In this document: positions 14,501 to 29,500 of the stretch, piece by piece | Layout of the letters: every line of letters starts with the position of its first letter | How positions within the stretch are numbered: position 1 is the first letter of the stretch | The notes under the pieces: model-generated | What the model was told of the DNA's origin: nothing | Database searches by the model: none | Seen by the model: only the letters and a program-made list of their open reading frames with translations | Made by a program: the position numbers and the translations under genes | Assembly (NCBI RefSeq): GCF_024868665.1 | Contig: NC_079907.1 | Coordinates: 13,717,387 to 13,781,386 of the forward strand | Direction of reading: 5' to 3' | Source of the DNA: Triplophysa rosa | Taxonomy: Eukaryota; Chordata; Actinopteri; Cypriniformes; Nemacheilidae | Length of the DNA stretch: 64,000 nt

Positions 14501-17500
14501 ACTTAATTCCTCATTCTTTTTTTTAAATACATTGGTGGAAAGAGAAAATAAAATAATGAGGAGAGGAACACAAAGGCCAACATAATACAGGTTTCAAAGT
14601 TATTCATTTAACAATCAAAGGTTCCTCTCCTGTCTGATGTATTAAACACATGCCCTGGAAACAACCAGACTGATTGGTTTGCTCTTTGCTATGATTACAG
14701 CCAGGAGGCCAGAGACAATCAATTTAAAGTGTGAAATAAATGAAGACATCAACCTCCACCTTCGGGTCTCATCGCATTAACTTAAAAAAAGCAAACACTT
14801 GGACCTTTAGTGTGGCCTTGACATTTCTCCCAGTAAAATAACAGCCAGAGGTCACACTAGGTGATCTTGGTGATTTGATGAACAGAGACTGAGTAACTCC
14901 ACTACAGACCGGAGATGCTGGCTGAATGTTGGTTACCTTGGTGATAAAGACACTAGTGATGCTCTCAGGGTTGTCACCCTCTGGATTGGGCGGCCCCAGC
15001 AGCTGCTCGCCTTCTCCTTTCTCAAAGCTGTACAGGAAGGCTGGGTTCAGGATGTGCTGCAACACCTTCACAGTAAACACGAACCACGTGGAATAAAAAT
15101 TTATCAATACTGACCAATAAAAAAAACGAACAAACTGTACTTCTGTTCTCAAAAAAAAATGTTGTCAATAGATGTTGATCGAATTGGATTTTGATGATAC
15201 AGACGACAGTTTTTGAAATTTGACCACTGAATTAAAATCTTGAAATAAAGAAAGAAGTGTAGATGTATAACTATCTTCATAAGTGTAGCTACCTACTTGT
15301 AAACTTGCAAACACAGCTCCCTACTTCTAAACTTGTAAACATTAGGGCTGAAACGATTCCTCGAGTAACTCGAGTAATTCGAATACAAAAAATCATCGAG
15401 GCAAATTTTGTTGCCTCGAAGCTTTGTTTAATCCACACACGGAGCATTGCGTTTCCCCACGGACCGTTATTACTGACGCACAGCCCGCTAAACTCTATTC
15501 ATGTTACAGGGCTCTCAAGTCTCAGCTCTCACAAAATCCTTGGTGTTTCGAGTCAGATCCGTGGGCGTGGCTTGTTGGTTTTGACTAAATCCTTGGTCTT
15601 TAAAGTCTTATGAAGCCTTTACCCTAACCCTAACCTTACTCTAACCAGCTAAACTACCTATGATTGTTAAAATCGCCAAAAAAAACACTGTTGCGTGATG
15701 ACGTCAGACTCGAAACACCAAGGATTTAGTGAGAGCCCTCAAGTCTCCCGCAGTCACCGTGAGACACACGCATTTTAGTCTCTTCACATGCTCACACGTA
15801 TTTCTCATGCTGATAAATAAGTGATAGCTTATTGAAATGGTGAACTGCTATTTTACTGTTTTAGTCTATTTTGCGAGTGAAACTTGTTTTCCGGCTGCAT
15901 TGAGTCCATCAAACTGTGAATGAACTGCACAGTTTAACGTGCTACACGCGTGAAACTGATGAATTTGTCTGCGCTGAATGAGGACATGAACACATGAACT
16001 TCACCTCCAGAGTTGCTCTGAGAGTTTATTTCACGAACATTTTATTGTTTGAGTGAAGAAACAGACTTTTATATTAAAAAATAAGCGTCTTCCGACAACC
16101 TGCCAAAATAAAAGTCACAGGCTATACAGTATATTACTATTCAATAGTAAAAAAAAGAAACTAAAACTAATTTAGATAAACTAAATGCACCATGCATAAG
16201 CTGAAGTTAGTTGTTTACCTCTGAAATTATTCTTTCTATTTTTATTCATGTTTGTATTATATTGCATTTTGAATTTAATATGGCAATGGAATGTACTAAA
16301 TGGGTTTAGTTTTCACAGATATTAATGTATGCTATTTCAGTAATAAAAACTTTAATTGTTCTAAAAAGGAAACAAATTAGTTGTTTTACTCATTTTAAGA
16401 GACCGGTCTTATTTTCTCTTGTATATTTAGTATTGCTTTTTAATAAAGAAAAAGTACTTATTATCCAAATACCTGATTAATCGATGGAAAATCAGTAGAA
16501 TACTCGATTAGTAAAAGAATCGATAGCTGCAGCTAGGGCTGTGCAATTAATCGAAAATTAATTGTAATCGTCAATTTTGGCTTCAACAATTACAAAAACA
16601 AAATAATTGAGGTAAAACGATTATTGTGCCACATTCCATTTTGCAAGGATCCTCTCTTTTCTCGTGGTATAAATCCACAGCGCACCCCCTTCTTTTACAG
16701 TGGTTCAGCTGTGCTATTTCTTTACATTTATTTTTCAATTGAATTCACAGTTTAAAAGCAAAGTTATTTATTTTCTATGTTGTTTTAAAAGTTAATGAGT
16801 AATCGTGTTAAATAATCGGGATCTCAATATTGGCCAAAATAATCGTGATTATGTTTTTTGTCATAATCGAGCAGCCCTAGCTGCAGCCATAGTAAACATA
16901 GATCCCTACTTGCAAACATATACTTATTATTAGCACTGGTAAACTGGTAAAATGGTAAATTCACCATCATTTATAAGCCACGTTGTATAAAGAGCCTGCT
17001 AAATGAATAAATGGCCATTTAAATAGGCATGGTTTATTTACCGATATGCAATATTCCAAGAAAAATACATAATTTGACCTCAAACTGCCAATGCTTAAGA
17101 TCAATGAATTGACTGATATGTTTAAGGTTTTAAAGCATACGCTTTAAATTCCATGATTTGATTATATCTCTATAAATGCTCAACTTTGGCAGCTCAGAGA
17201 TATAAAGCCATTAAGAAGAAGTGACAATGACAGAACAGAGCGGGCCGGACACAGTGCAGCTCAGTGATATTAATCACTCTGATGAACGTTATATTCCTGA
17301 CACTGGACTATTTATGACCGTATGTTTGCAAAGACTCAAAGATCCCAATTCCCTCAACCTTGACTTTCCAGACCTCAGTTCTCGTGTTGTATAATTAGTG
17401 TCTCTGAACACTAATGACTTCTTCCCCGCTCTACATTATCAAGCTAAGATAAACAACACAGAGATAATAACCATGTCATAACTTTTTCAAGTTGTGATTT

Positions 17501-20500
17501 AAGCCATGAGATAAAACTAGCTCCGTGCTTCCCTTTAGCAGAGGTTCTACTTTGTTTTGTCAATTGCAGCGGTGCGTGCCCTCCAGCGGGTCTGTTCAAA
17601 CATAAGTTGCTCTATCAGAGGGCCATCGGACCGCAGGTGTTCGTTTATTACCCCTCGTTCTAATAAACCCTCTACCGCTCACATGAGTGATAGATCACAA
17701 CAACCCCTCTTCTGCATGATCCATCACATCCAAACCACGAGGCTCCATCTGCCTGCAAACATCACCTTAAACGTGTAAAAGAGCATGCAGCTGTTGAGCT
17801 CTCCCGGGGAATGCTCGGGATGCGACGTGTGTTTGGCTGCAAGGGGTGATTTAGAAAAGCAAAAACGGGCTTAGCCATCAAAACTGCACAGACAATTTGA
17901 CTACGAGCTGCTACTGTTCTTTAATGCCATTCCAAACCTGTAAGGCTTACTTCTGCAGAACGCAAAAGATGATATTTTAAAGAATGTTGGTAAGCAAACA
18001 ACATCGCCCCCCACTGATTTTCATTGTATGGACACAAAACAACAAAGACATGTCTCAAAATATCTTCTTTTGTGTTTCACAGACGAAATAGTGATATACA
18101 GGTTTTGAATGGCATGAGGGTAAATAAACGGATTAACCTCCAGATATTCATTAGCGCTCTTTAAAGATGTGAATGACTGTGAATCTTCAAGCTTTAGAGA
18201 TTCAAGCGTTATGCATGGCCAGCCACTGCTGCCGCCCAATCTAGATTATACATATTCAGCAGGAGCTGGTTGTTAGCCGGATTAGATGGCCAGCGGCATC
18301 ACAGTCCTCTCTTCACAAATTTAGCCACAAAGGTGCTTATTGTAATGCTGACAGTGGAGCGCAGAAACACTGGACTGTGTCGCTGTATCAGTCACGCTCG
18401 TAATTAAACATCTGAGGTCATCGCAAGTACATAATTGAGAGCGTCTCCCATCATGATAAATTTCCACAGGTGGCAGATGTATGCGAAACCTCACCTTTGC
18501 CTTGAGCTCATCGTTGAAGTGCGGGTCGTTGAACTCCACAAAGCGGAAGAAGAGCGCCCGTTTGTGAGTGATGCTGTAGTTTTTAGGGATCTCCTCCTCC
18601 ATGTACTCCTTCAGGAAGGTCATGTTGCACAGGAAGCGGCCGGTGAAGGCTCTTAGCAGCTGGAAGAGCAGCTCGATCTCAGAGTAATTGCGCCTGAGGG
18701 ATAACACACAACTTCAGTTTTAAACCTAGGAATGGGGCTTTTATACGTGTCCATAGTTATTAAACCAAGATTCAACAGAGAAAGAAATTGTATGACAAAT
18801 TTCTTGAAAACCACTTACTTGCAGTAGCTTAGCAGACAGAAGGCCAGTAGTTTAGGCTCCTTCCAGTTAGTCGCAGCCATGTTGTCTTTGCGGTGGCGTT
18901 CCTGGAAGGCTTCGCTGACCCACACGCGCCTGAGCTGACTGACCAGAGAGTGCTGCCCAGCCAACCAGCCTTCATCATTTTTCACTATGATGCTAATAAT
19001 CTGAAGTGCAAGAATACTTATTAACAATTCAGGCTCTACAGAAGAGAATTACATGACAGTAAACCTCAATAGGTTCAGTGAAGAGACTATGGGGCACCTT
19101 GATGGCTTGAAACTGCAGGTCAAGACGGGCCGTGCTGGTGGAGGGTGACCCGGGCCTCACAGTCGCTGCTGGACCAGCCGGAACCAAAAGAGGGACAAAA
19201 CGATTCGGATTAGAAGCCAACACTTCTCTAAGTGGCTTGGCGTCTTTGTGCTTCAAGAAACTCTGTAAAGGGAAGAATGGTGAAAAGTTACAGGCATTTC
19301 TGCAGCTTACCAAGGAAGAGGCATGCTTTTTAAATAATTAACTTGAACCACAAATGTAAATGTAAGTTGAGAAACAGCATTTTTAACATCATCAGACAGG
19401 CATAATTTGAGTCTACGATGTTATATGAAGTAAGAAAAGAGGAAAACAACAATACCATAAACATGCGGCTCCACTGTGGGTCATTGAGCGTGGCCTCCAT
19501 CATGAAGAGCTCCACTGTTTGTGATGGATGGCGCGTCAGGAACTTAATCAGTGGTTCTCTAAAGGGACTGCCCGCCTATGGAGGCACAAGACTCTTTAAT
19601 AAAACCGTAACACTGGACTAAACAGCATTCTAGGCCTGTAAATCGAATGTATTTATTTTGCGTTGTGTCAACGTGCCTTTTGACCACCATGTAATCAAAT
19701 AGGACCAGTTAAAGCCTCAAGAACCTAAATGTGAAGGCAAGCTCCAGTTGCTACTACACTCAACAGTTCTTGTCATCAAATCATGCAGCACGGAAACGTT
19801 TTTGTACCTCAATAAGCATTGCCCTCTCAGTCTTCATCACCACTTCCAGCAGAGGTTTGACCAGCGTCTGTGGAGCAGCCGGTATCAGGTGGAAGAGATT
19901 TATAATGGCCGAACAGATTCTCATTTCCTGTAGGGGAATAAAGATGAACGCATCACAGTGATGGTTAGTGGTAACCCATCAGTGGAAACCCTGGAGTACC
20001 TCCTGTGACACATATTGAAGAACATCTGCAGGAAACGTCTGAGAGGCAAGATAAACTGTTTTTTTTTTTTTTAAGTTATATTTTAGGGGGGTTTTGCCTT
20101 TATTTAATAGGACAGTAGAGAACAGACAGGAAAACTTTTGGTTAGAGAAAGGGAAGTGGGACTGACAAAGGACGCTCGAGACGGGAATCAAACTCAGGTC
20201 GGGCCGCAAGTGCACTGGCACTATATGTCAGGGCTATTGGCGCCGACATATAAACTGTTTCTAAAGTTTGAATATGAAGTGGGAGGGACCGTCTACATTC
20301 AGACAGGTTGTTTTCCTGAAAAACACTCCAAGGGGCATCATATGGTAACAGGTTTAGGACCTCCAATGTGAAACGCAGGTGTCAATCACAACACCACAGA
20401 CAGACACAGAGGTATAGTTACAAAGACTGCACCAGCACAAAGTAAAAACACAAGTATAATGAGAGCGGAGCCGGTGAGGACCACACAGCGGACCACCATC

Positions 20501-23500
20501 TCACCTCTACACCTTCCATGGCAGGCTGCGCCAAACAGGAGACAACAAACAATCAGCAAAGCAGTGTGGGTAATGAGCACTGTATGGATCAACGGCATGC
20601 GTTTGACTCAATGTATGGTGCTTATGTGTATGATGTGATTACACAATGAAAATGTTTTGAAAAGTTGTGTTTCATGTCTCTTTATGAAGTTTAACATGCT
20701 GAACACGAAAATCACACGATTGTTTTTTAACCATCGACGGTACAAAAAACCCGAAAAAATATTTTCACTCATTTATACATTTCGGTATTATTACTCATAG
20801 AACAGTTTAACATAACAGTTACTAAAAATGAGTCGTCAAAAACTTCAGAAGTGTACATTTGATCGTTTTTGTCTTTCATGACTAATACTGTCCTCACGAA
20901 TCATGTTCCAGACATAGTCACCCATGATCGCTTAATCCCACCTTCCCTGTATTACATTGAAAAATAAATTTTAAAGTATGTTTTATAATGTGTTTTTGTT
21001 TATTGGAAAATAGCAATATATCTTAATTAATGATAGAAGCTCAAAATTTACTTGAGCTAAATATACACTAAAACATTGATGCTACATGAAAATAAAAATT
21101 ACCACAATAATTAGCACCCCAGAATTGTAATAGAACTATAACAAAATGTGTTTTTCATGCACACATGTACAAAAGAAATGTACATGTTCATTTTACCATA
21201 TTTGGGCCACCGTCAGATATTTTTACCATATTTGGGCCCCTGTCAGATATTTTTACAACAATCAAATAATAAAACAACAGAATAAAAACTCTTAAGCCTC
21301 ATCCGAGCATGCACTCTCATAAAGATCCTAAGTTCTGCGTTCTATCCTTGATTTGACCTTCTTTATATCACTATGACTTAAACTAACTTCCGGAAGGAGC
21401 ATTCGGGGCCACCCCACACCTCTGGAGCTGACTGACCCTGCCTCATTGTCATGTATGGACGGTCGTTCTGTCAATGTTGTAAGAATATTAAGAACTGCAG
21501 GAACAGAGGGCCAATTTGCATGTAATTACAATACATTTTAGAGAAAGGCAGGGCAAGAAAAAGACCAAAAGAATGGCAGCTTTATCCGAAACAGCAAGCT
21601 TCCCGCCCCCTCTCACCTTTTCTTCCTCTACAAGGTTATCTGTCAAACAAGATAACCAGGATCCAGAACTCCGAGCAGAGCCGAGGGCGGCTGGCGCCTA
21701 ATTAATCATTGATTGTAATATGGTCACTCACAGAGTCGGAGTGGGGTGATCCAGTTCAGCTCTCTGCATCTACAAATCCCTTGTTATGCACAGAGCTAAA
21801 AAATGAGGATGCTGGCAGTGTGAAGTTTGACAGATATTTGAATGAAAAAAAATACGATTTCATGTCTGACTGATGGAGAAGGGGCGTGGAGTGAAAGATG
21901 CCGCAGCAAGAGTCAACAAACCCTGGCGTACGTTTAATTTAATTGCAAAAACAAGCTGTTACTCACGCTGCCGTCACTGCGCTGGCCTCCTTTATGTGTG
22001 ATCACCACCACCTCCATCCATTTGCGTAGATGTTGCTGCAAGAACAGGAAACACATGGAGGCTTAGACTCATAGAATAATGAACTATACTCTACTTCATT
22101 CATAAGTATATTAAGAAGTAATCCTCTGTACTCTAAAACAGCAATTTTCAGTAACTTATAAATGACAAACAAAGCTTTATCAAAGCTTTATATAGCATGC
22201 TATCGGCAGAGTTTTAGTTTTCAGCATTCTTGTAGTTTTATTAATATTTTGAATTAGCTTTTTTATTTTTAGTTTTCATGTTAATTTTAGTGCTTTTATT
22301 TATTATTTATTTGTAAGAATATTTTTTATGAATTTTTCCTGAATTTAATTTATCGCCGAGACAACATTTCTTACTTTTGCTCAATATTAGAAAGCATATA
22401 GTATTACCGTCTGTGCTCCACATGACTATATTTTGGCATAAAAAGTAAAACTAACAAAACTACTAAACTACGTCACGTCAAAAACCGTGCTGATCATCAT
22501 CCTCGCGTCACCAGAAATATTAAAAACAAGTGATTTCCAGTTGTTATGTTGCAAAAAAAGTGAGTCTGTGTGAATGCCCATTTAGACTTCCATTTTAAGC
22601 CTGTACATTTCAGCGCATTCATTGTATTGTTCTAATCTGAGACAAGTGAAAATGATTTTCGCATATCACAGATGTTGTTGACGGAGGTTATTCCTAGGAC
22701 TTGTGAACTCTTTCAAAGCGCCGACATACCATCATCTGGTCACAGAATTTGTCATTGAAAGAGTTTGGGAAGAGTCGAGTGACAGATGTCAGTCTGTTGA
22801 CCACGTTGAGCGTCAAGCTGCGATAGTCTCCGAGCATCATCAGCAGGGGACGCATATGTGTATGGATCTGATCCACCTCGATAGTGGCTCCCTCTAAAAA
22901 CTGAGAAACACAAAAACATGAAACACTCCCTTAGTTGGATTTAAAACCACATGTATGGCCATTTAATAGTCCAGACAAAGCTGCTTAATATAGACTTTCA
23001 CACTCCATACATGGAAAATTACACAATAATGGCACCTTAATCACAGCTTTTTACTATAGTCCTGTCAACTCGAGACAGACAACTTTTCGGTTTTTCGCAC
23101 CAAGATGATGCATCAAGGCCAAATTCATTTTCCTCTCTGCTCGTTTCACTCCATCCTGTATTGATCTTTTCTGGCAGAACTCATTAGAGTCGGCAGGCAA
23201 AGGAAGAGCTCACGGAAGAAACCCACAGACATGACAAAGGGAGAGAAAAGGAGGCTGGTGAAGAGAGAGGGCTGACCTTTCTCATGCAGGCCTCTCCAGC
23301 TTCCTGAAGCTCACTGTTAGTGGAGTTGAGGGCCTTGAAGAGGGCGGCGATGATCTTCTCTCGCGACTGAGGGAGGTAGTTACACGCCGCCAGGGCATCT
23401 GCTCGGACGCAAGGAAGAATAAGCAAAAGCATGAAGATTATGAAACTTAAGCCTTCATATGCACTACATGCTTGTTTTTCACTATTATTAATGTGGCAGA

Positions 23501-26500
23501 GACCAAATACATTTGCATATATCAATATGGCTCTGCGCAACAGAGATTTCTAACACTAATAACTGGTAAGACAAGGAGAACACATACTGAGGGCGGCGAT
23601 GCGGAGCGGCACCAATGACGGCAAGCTTTTATAACACGGCAGCTTCATCAGGGCGGCATCCTCCGCTTCACACAAGTTCAGCAACTGTTGAATCAAAGAC
23701 ACTGGAGCTCAGAGATAAAGCGCTTCAAATGTCTTATCATGCTTTGTTTTTGTTTTTTATATTAAATCCACTTTAACACCTTTTGTTTCAGCCTCACCTC
23801 TGTGTAAAACACTTTGTGCTCCCCCACATTGAGGTCCATTGTAAAGAGACGAGGCTGCAGGGTGGTGCAGAATGTGTTGCCCTCCATCAGGCCAATCTGA
23901 GCATTGGCGGGCTGGTGACGAAGCAAGTGTTTCTTTGGAGGAACCATATCCTGTAGCACCTAGACAGAGATGTAAACTTTAGCCAAACAGAAAAAATGTA
24001 CTTTCTTAATATTCATAATCTCATTGGAGTAGATGACATACTTCTTTGTGGGGCTCCATGATGATGGTGACAGTCTTGCCTGTGACCTGAGCCAGCACCT
24101 GCAGGGAATGCATGGCCTGCTTACGGACTGTTGAATTGGGGGAGGTAACCTCTCGAACAAGATCATGGGTCACCAAGTGGAATGATTTATCCTGGGCAGC
24201 CAGGAGCTCCTCTGTCTTCTCCTCATCCTTGAGAGGAGTAGCACAGCGTATCAACAGCTGCTCCAGCGTCGTCTTGGCCATGGCAACGGCACCATTAGAT
24301 ACCTAAGAGGGAGCATTATGATTCGTTGCAGGTAACCCCAAAATGCAGGACAGTTAGGGGTTAGGGAATGTTTATACCTCTCCCGTGAGGTCCATCATGA
24401 CGAAGAGCAGAGCTTTGAGGAAGGTGAGCTGGTTCTGCAGCACCCAGATGAGAGGAAGCCTCTCCATCAAGAACTTAATGGACACCACACCACCCAGCTT
24501 AGCATACCAGGCCTGTTCATAACAGCAGGCGCAGAGTCGCTCCACTATGTAGGAGAACAGCGGCAGCTGGCATGCCTGAAGAGAAAATCAGATTGTAATT
24601 CAACACAAGACTTATAAATGTCAATAATGCAATAAAAACCCAATAACACCAATAAAAAGCCCACATTCTGTGTTAATGGCTTTGTTCCCACTGCACCCAA
24701 TACAGGTTTGATTTTCAAATCCAATTGTTAGGATTGACTGTAGGCACTATTCTTTTGCAAGTAATACATTTTGATCTGATAGATCTATGCCGTCCCGTGT
24801 AACCAATAAAGGATGCATGATACAGCAAAAAACGTTAAATGTTAAATTTCACAACTAAAGAAGAAAAGCCCTCACCCTTTCTTTAGAGCCCAAGATAATG
24901 CTAGCAACATCAAAGATGACAGCCAGCGCCACTTCACCAATCTTGCACAGCTCCTTCTCCTCATAGGCCATGCAAATAGCAATGGCGTCTATCAACACGA
25001 GCGGGTCCATCCCTTTAGAGCCGTTCTCTTCACTGTGGAACATCGGCGTGCTGGGCTGACTGCCCGACTGGTAGCACGGCAACAGGAAGGGACCTAAGAC
25101 ATGGCATTGAAAGTTATTGTTGATCTTAAAGGGATAGTTCACAAACCACACCTTAACGTATAACACAAAAGAAGATATTTTGAGAAATTGGTTTTGTGCC
25201 CATATAATGGAAATCAATGGGGCCCAATGTTGTTCAAAATATCTCAATTTCTGGACTGCAGAAGAAAGTCAGTCTTACATAAATGATGAAAGAATTTTAT
25301 TTTTTGGGATAACAATCACATAAACCTCAATATGGAAAAACAAACACCAGAAAGACTCTTTACCGCACTGCTGCGCCACAGCCACCATGGTGTAATGCCG
25401 GATCAGGCTGGCTACAAAAGGAAGAGCGCTGGGCCTGAGATCCTTGATGACAGCCGACATGAAGGCCCCTGTCAGAGCCTGCTCGAACGTCCTCCGTGCC
25501 GGGGTGTCCTGGGCTTTGTACCGGTGAGAGATGATCACATTGGGGATCCACTTCTCAGTAAAGCTGTTGAAAACCAGCAAAAAAGATTTAGCTTATAAGT
25601 CACATCACATTCATATAGTCATTCCATTACATGCACGCGAGGCTGAATAACCCAATCAGACGATTTGATTTGATTACCGGGCATAAAAAGCTCTTTGCGT
25701 TTGGACAGCTGAGCCCCGCGGGACACCGGCTTTGTGTGTGCCTGACGTTTTGTCTCATGTTTGGTTATTTACCCGGGCTGATAGCACCACAGTGATGGAG
25801 TGTGTGTTTTATCCGTGCTCGGGCTTGTGTTTTATAATGCCACAGCCAGTAGCGGTGGTGATGGATCGCTCTATTTCATTATCGCTATTTAAAAGGCCTG
25901 GCTTAGGGAGAAGGCCAAGCGGAGGAGAGGCGGGCACAGCGGCCAGATCAATTCAAATTCATAACGTCGCCACTCGAATGAGACTTCATTATCCAGCCTG
26001 GCATTTGCGATATTAAGAGAGCATTCAGTCCTCTGAAAGGATCCCTTTCATGGTGACCGACGTAATGTGGCACATTGAAACAGGGAGAGAGGATGTCATG
26101 AATCAAGACATCTGAAGGCGGTGACAGCTCTCGTTCTATATAACCGTCGGATGGTTATTTCAGCCGCGACTGGCTTTTGGGGTAAACAGATGAAGTACAG
26201 TCATATAGCCTCAGCGTGGAGATCAATGGCTGTGTAATGTGACCCTTTAAGGGGTGGTTTCCCAAACAGGGATTGGCTCAAAAGGATCACCCAAAAATTT
26301 TATTCTGTCATGAATTACTCAACCTCAAGTTGTTCCAAACCTGTATACATTTCTTTGTTCTGTTGAACACAAAGAAAGATTTTTAGAAAAATGTTAGCAA
26401 CTGAGATTTCTGGGGCATCGTTGACTACCATAGAAGAAAAAATGTAAATGGTAGTCAAAGGTGCCCTAATCTGTTTGTTTTACTAAATTCTTCAAAATAT

Positions 26501-29500
26501 CTAATTTTGTGTTATACAATAATTTTTCTACTATGGTAGTCAATGGTGTTCCAGAAATGTCATCTGCTGGTGTTGGTCCTGTTTTCTGAGGTCCAAGGTC
26601 AACGCAGCCGTATACCAGGAAGTTTTAGAGCGCTTCATGCTTCCTGCTGCTGACCAACTTTATGGAGATGCAGATTTCATTTTCCAACAGGACTTAGCAC
26701 CTGCACACAGTGCCAAAGCTACCAGTACCTGGTTTAAGGACCATGGTATCCCTGTTCTTAATTGGCCAGCAAACTCGCCTGACCTTAACCCCATAGAAAA
26801 TCTATGGGGTATTGTGAAGAGGAAGATGCGATATGCCAGACCCAACAATGCAGAAGAGCTGAAGGCCACTATAAGAGCAACCTGGGCTCTCATAACACCT
26901 GAGCAGTGCCACAGACTGATCGACTCCATGCCACGCCGCATTGCTGCAGTAATTCAGGCAAAAGGAGCCCCAACTAAGTATTGAGTGCTGTACATGCTCA
27001 TACTTTTCATGTTCATACTTTTCAGTTGGCCAAGATTTCTAAAAATCCTTTCTTTGTATTGGTCTTAAGTAATATTATAATTTTCTGAGATACTGAATTT
27101 GGGATTTTCATTAGTTGTCAGTTATAATCATCAAATTAAAAGAAATAAACATTTGAAATATATCAGTCTGTGTGTAATGAATTAATATAATGTACAAGTT
27201 TCACTTTTTGAATGGAATTAGTGAAATAAATCAACTTTTTGATGATATTCTAATTATATGACCAGCACCTGTATAGTACATAAATATATAGAACACATAA
27301 ACAAATGTTTAAGTGGTGGTCTTACTTGGGATGTGCAAGGAGCTGGTAAAGGGCATGCTTGTTGTCCTCCAGGCTGGTCATAGCCACCAGGAAGCATTTG
27401 ATCACCTCCCAGGCCTGGCGTCTATAATACGGCTCAGTATTGGCACTCTTCAGGCAATCGAGTGCGGTCTCAATGGCCTAAATACATCAGAAAAACATCA
27501 GTGTTAAACACAAATAGAGCAAATATGCCTATTCATAAAAGAAATACTAAACATCTTAAGACTGAATGACTCGAATTAAAAACCCCAAAACGTGACCTGT
27601 TAAACTGCTAAAAATCTCCAAGAATTTACACGTCTGATAAACCGGTTTTCATTCAAGTTACGTTGCACATTGAAACTACTCATCTTGCACGCTTGAGTGA
27701 AATACTCTGCGATGACACTTAAAGACCCATCACACATTAAAACATTCGGCAGCAGTGATTGGATGCCTCTTCAACCCCTAAATTATAAAAAGACAAGCTA
27801 AAGTGGCGGGGCACATCGAGGGAGAAGATGAGCTAATTACTGACACTCGAGAATAGAGAAACCAGAAACACGGAGCTGTCGTGATGAATTATAACCGAAG
27901 ATGCCGTGACCACTGACAGGCAGCAGGTCATTTCAGAGCGAAGGACCCGTTAGTAGATCTGTTATCTTCCTCCTGATACTCCTGTGCTCTTGAAAAAGGT
28001 GAACTAAATGACACACGAGCTGAGGAAAAGAGGGCCATACCTGGTGCTGCAGCACTGTTTTACAATTCCTAAGGGTCCTGAGCTGTTCTGCCGTGTTGAG
28101 ACATCATTATAAATGTCACATAACCTTGTACACATGTTCGATCCCCAAGAGGTCCTTCTACACGAGCCGTGTCATTTTTCAAATGCTCCAGGCCTCCACA
28201 TTGGAGTCACGGCCCTTCAGCGCACGTTTCACTCTCCTCATTTAAAAGCATGATGTTTGCAAATCAGATGAATACGGGCGAGATCTCCAAGGCGACCACG
28301 AGAATGAAGATTAATCAAGCGTTCACGCAGAGAGTGCGAGAGACTTAGCATCCTAGCACCATCAGCCCTGACTGAAGCCAATCTGTCTCAGACAGCAGCA
28401 AATTTGCAGAGAGCTTTACAGAACTCGGCTGTGTTTACTCTCATTTACAAACCACCTGGAAAGGGGGAAGAACGAAATCGAACCGCACCAGCATTGTCTT
28501 GGAAAAACTGATCACAACTGCATAGAGTCCAGTGGGGGACAGTGTGAGTTATGAAGAGCGAGGCCGGCGTGGTAGCCTGTCCAAGCACGTATCGCCAGTC
28601 TCTGGGCTGCTGTAAACAGCAGCTGATGCCTGTGGCAACCGCAGGGCGAATGCAAATGAAATTAAGCGGCAACGGCGCAATGGCGGCGGCATCCATCTTT
28701 GCGGAGTGAACACAATTACAGAAATGACAGTTTCTGTTTTCCCAAGCAGCGAGGAGCAGCAGGAAGGGCCATTAGCTGGAGTAAATAATCCCGTCTGCGC
28801 AGCAGGGAGAGATTGATTGGGGGGGTGTGGGGGGGAGATGAGCACATCTTACAGCCTGATGATCTATTTAATTACCTGAGGAAGACGATGTCTTTCTGCA
28901 CACACACTCCTCTTTGACAAGGATTCATTACACGAGAATCGCTCTTCTAACCCCCACACACACGCATATTGAGGGCAAATTGACACATTAAAGTAAGTGG
29001 CTTTGTTTCTTTTTATAGAGACTGCTGCTGAGCAAGCCTGAAACTAAAAGTGACGTATCGGAGAACGTGACAATCTCGTATGGCTCTATAAGAAGCCTTG
29101 CGGGACAGTCTGTGCGAGAACTCATTTCGCCCAACGTACAATTTTTCAATAGTGTTGGCTAGGGCTGTCACGATTATTAAATAATCGTCTCATCGCGATT
29201 GTTTGACCTCATCGCGATGGTTTCAGATCATCGCAATTATTGCACATCTCTATAGAAGACACTGGGGGGAGCTGTAGTGCATCTGCATATTTTATTGTAT
29301 ATATTGTTACTAAAGCATGGTAATACTTGTAAAATGTACCACCACAACACAATCACTTAAAAAAAAACTAAAACATATACAAATGCAGTACAATTTAATA
29401 TTTAAGCAAATCTCAGTGTGAAAACCAGTCTACCAAAATTTCATTAACACACAAGTAAAATTTTATTGTAGTCTTGCAAGTGAGAAAAAAACAGACTAGA

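Larger units (their letters stand above)
15343..16891. mobile_element. hAT-type element hosting two younger insertions, TRRAP intron
   Basis: The element starts TAGGGCTGAAACGATTCCTC and ends in GCTGCAGCCATA. Directly outside both ends is GTAAACAT (15335-15342 and 16892-16899), a perfect 8-bp target duplication as expected for hAT transposons. Two other elements sit inside it, at 15524-15737 and 16534-16879. Without them and their duplicated targets the host would be about 970 bp. I see no transposase frame, so it is non-autonomous. Its edge is rich in palindromic CTCGAGTAACTCGAG sequence. Confidence 0.85.
18495..23959 (-). other. trrap: TRRAP coding exons 26-35, residues ~1274-1742
   Basis: Coding exons are 23959-23798, 23684-23588, 23398-23277, 22900-22730, 22035-21967, 19927-19808, 19575-19456, 19262-19098, 19000-18819 and 18693-18495. 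The peptide includes [40 protein letters not shown] and [20 protein letters not shown]. Exon 19262-19098 ends at AIK|GTGCCC, which matches the vertebrate junction [13 protein letters not shown] second GT donor lies 33 nt further on, at 19064, and stays in frame. The intron 21966-19928 contains a SINE with target duplications. Confidence 0.94.

Noticed and set aside
15620..15650. Telomere-like CCCTAACCCTAACC
   Set aside because: Only about two units, inside a MITE; no interstitial telomere array.
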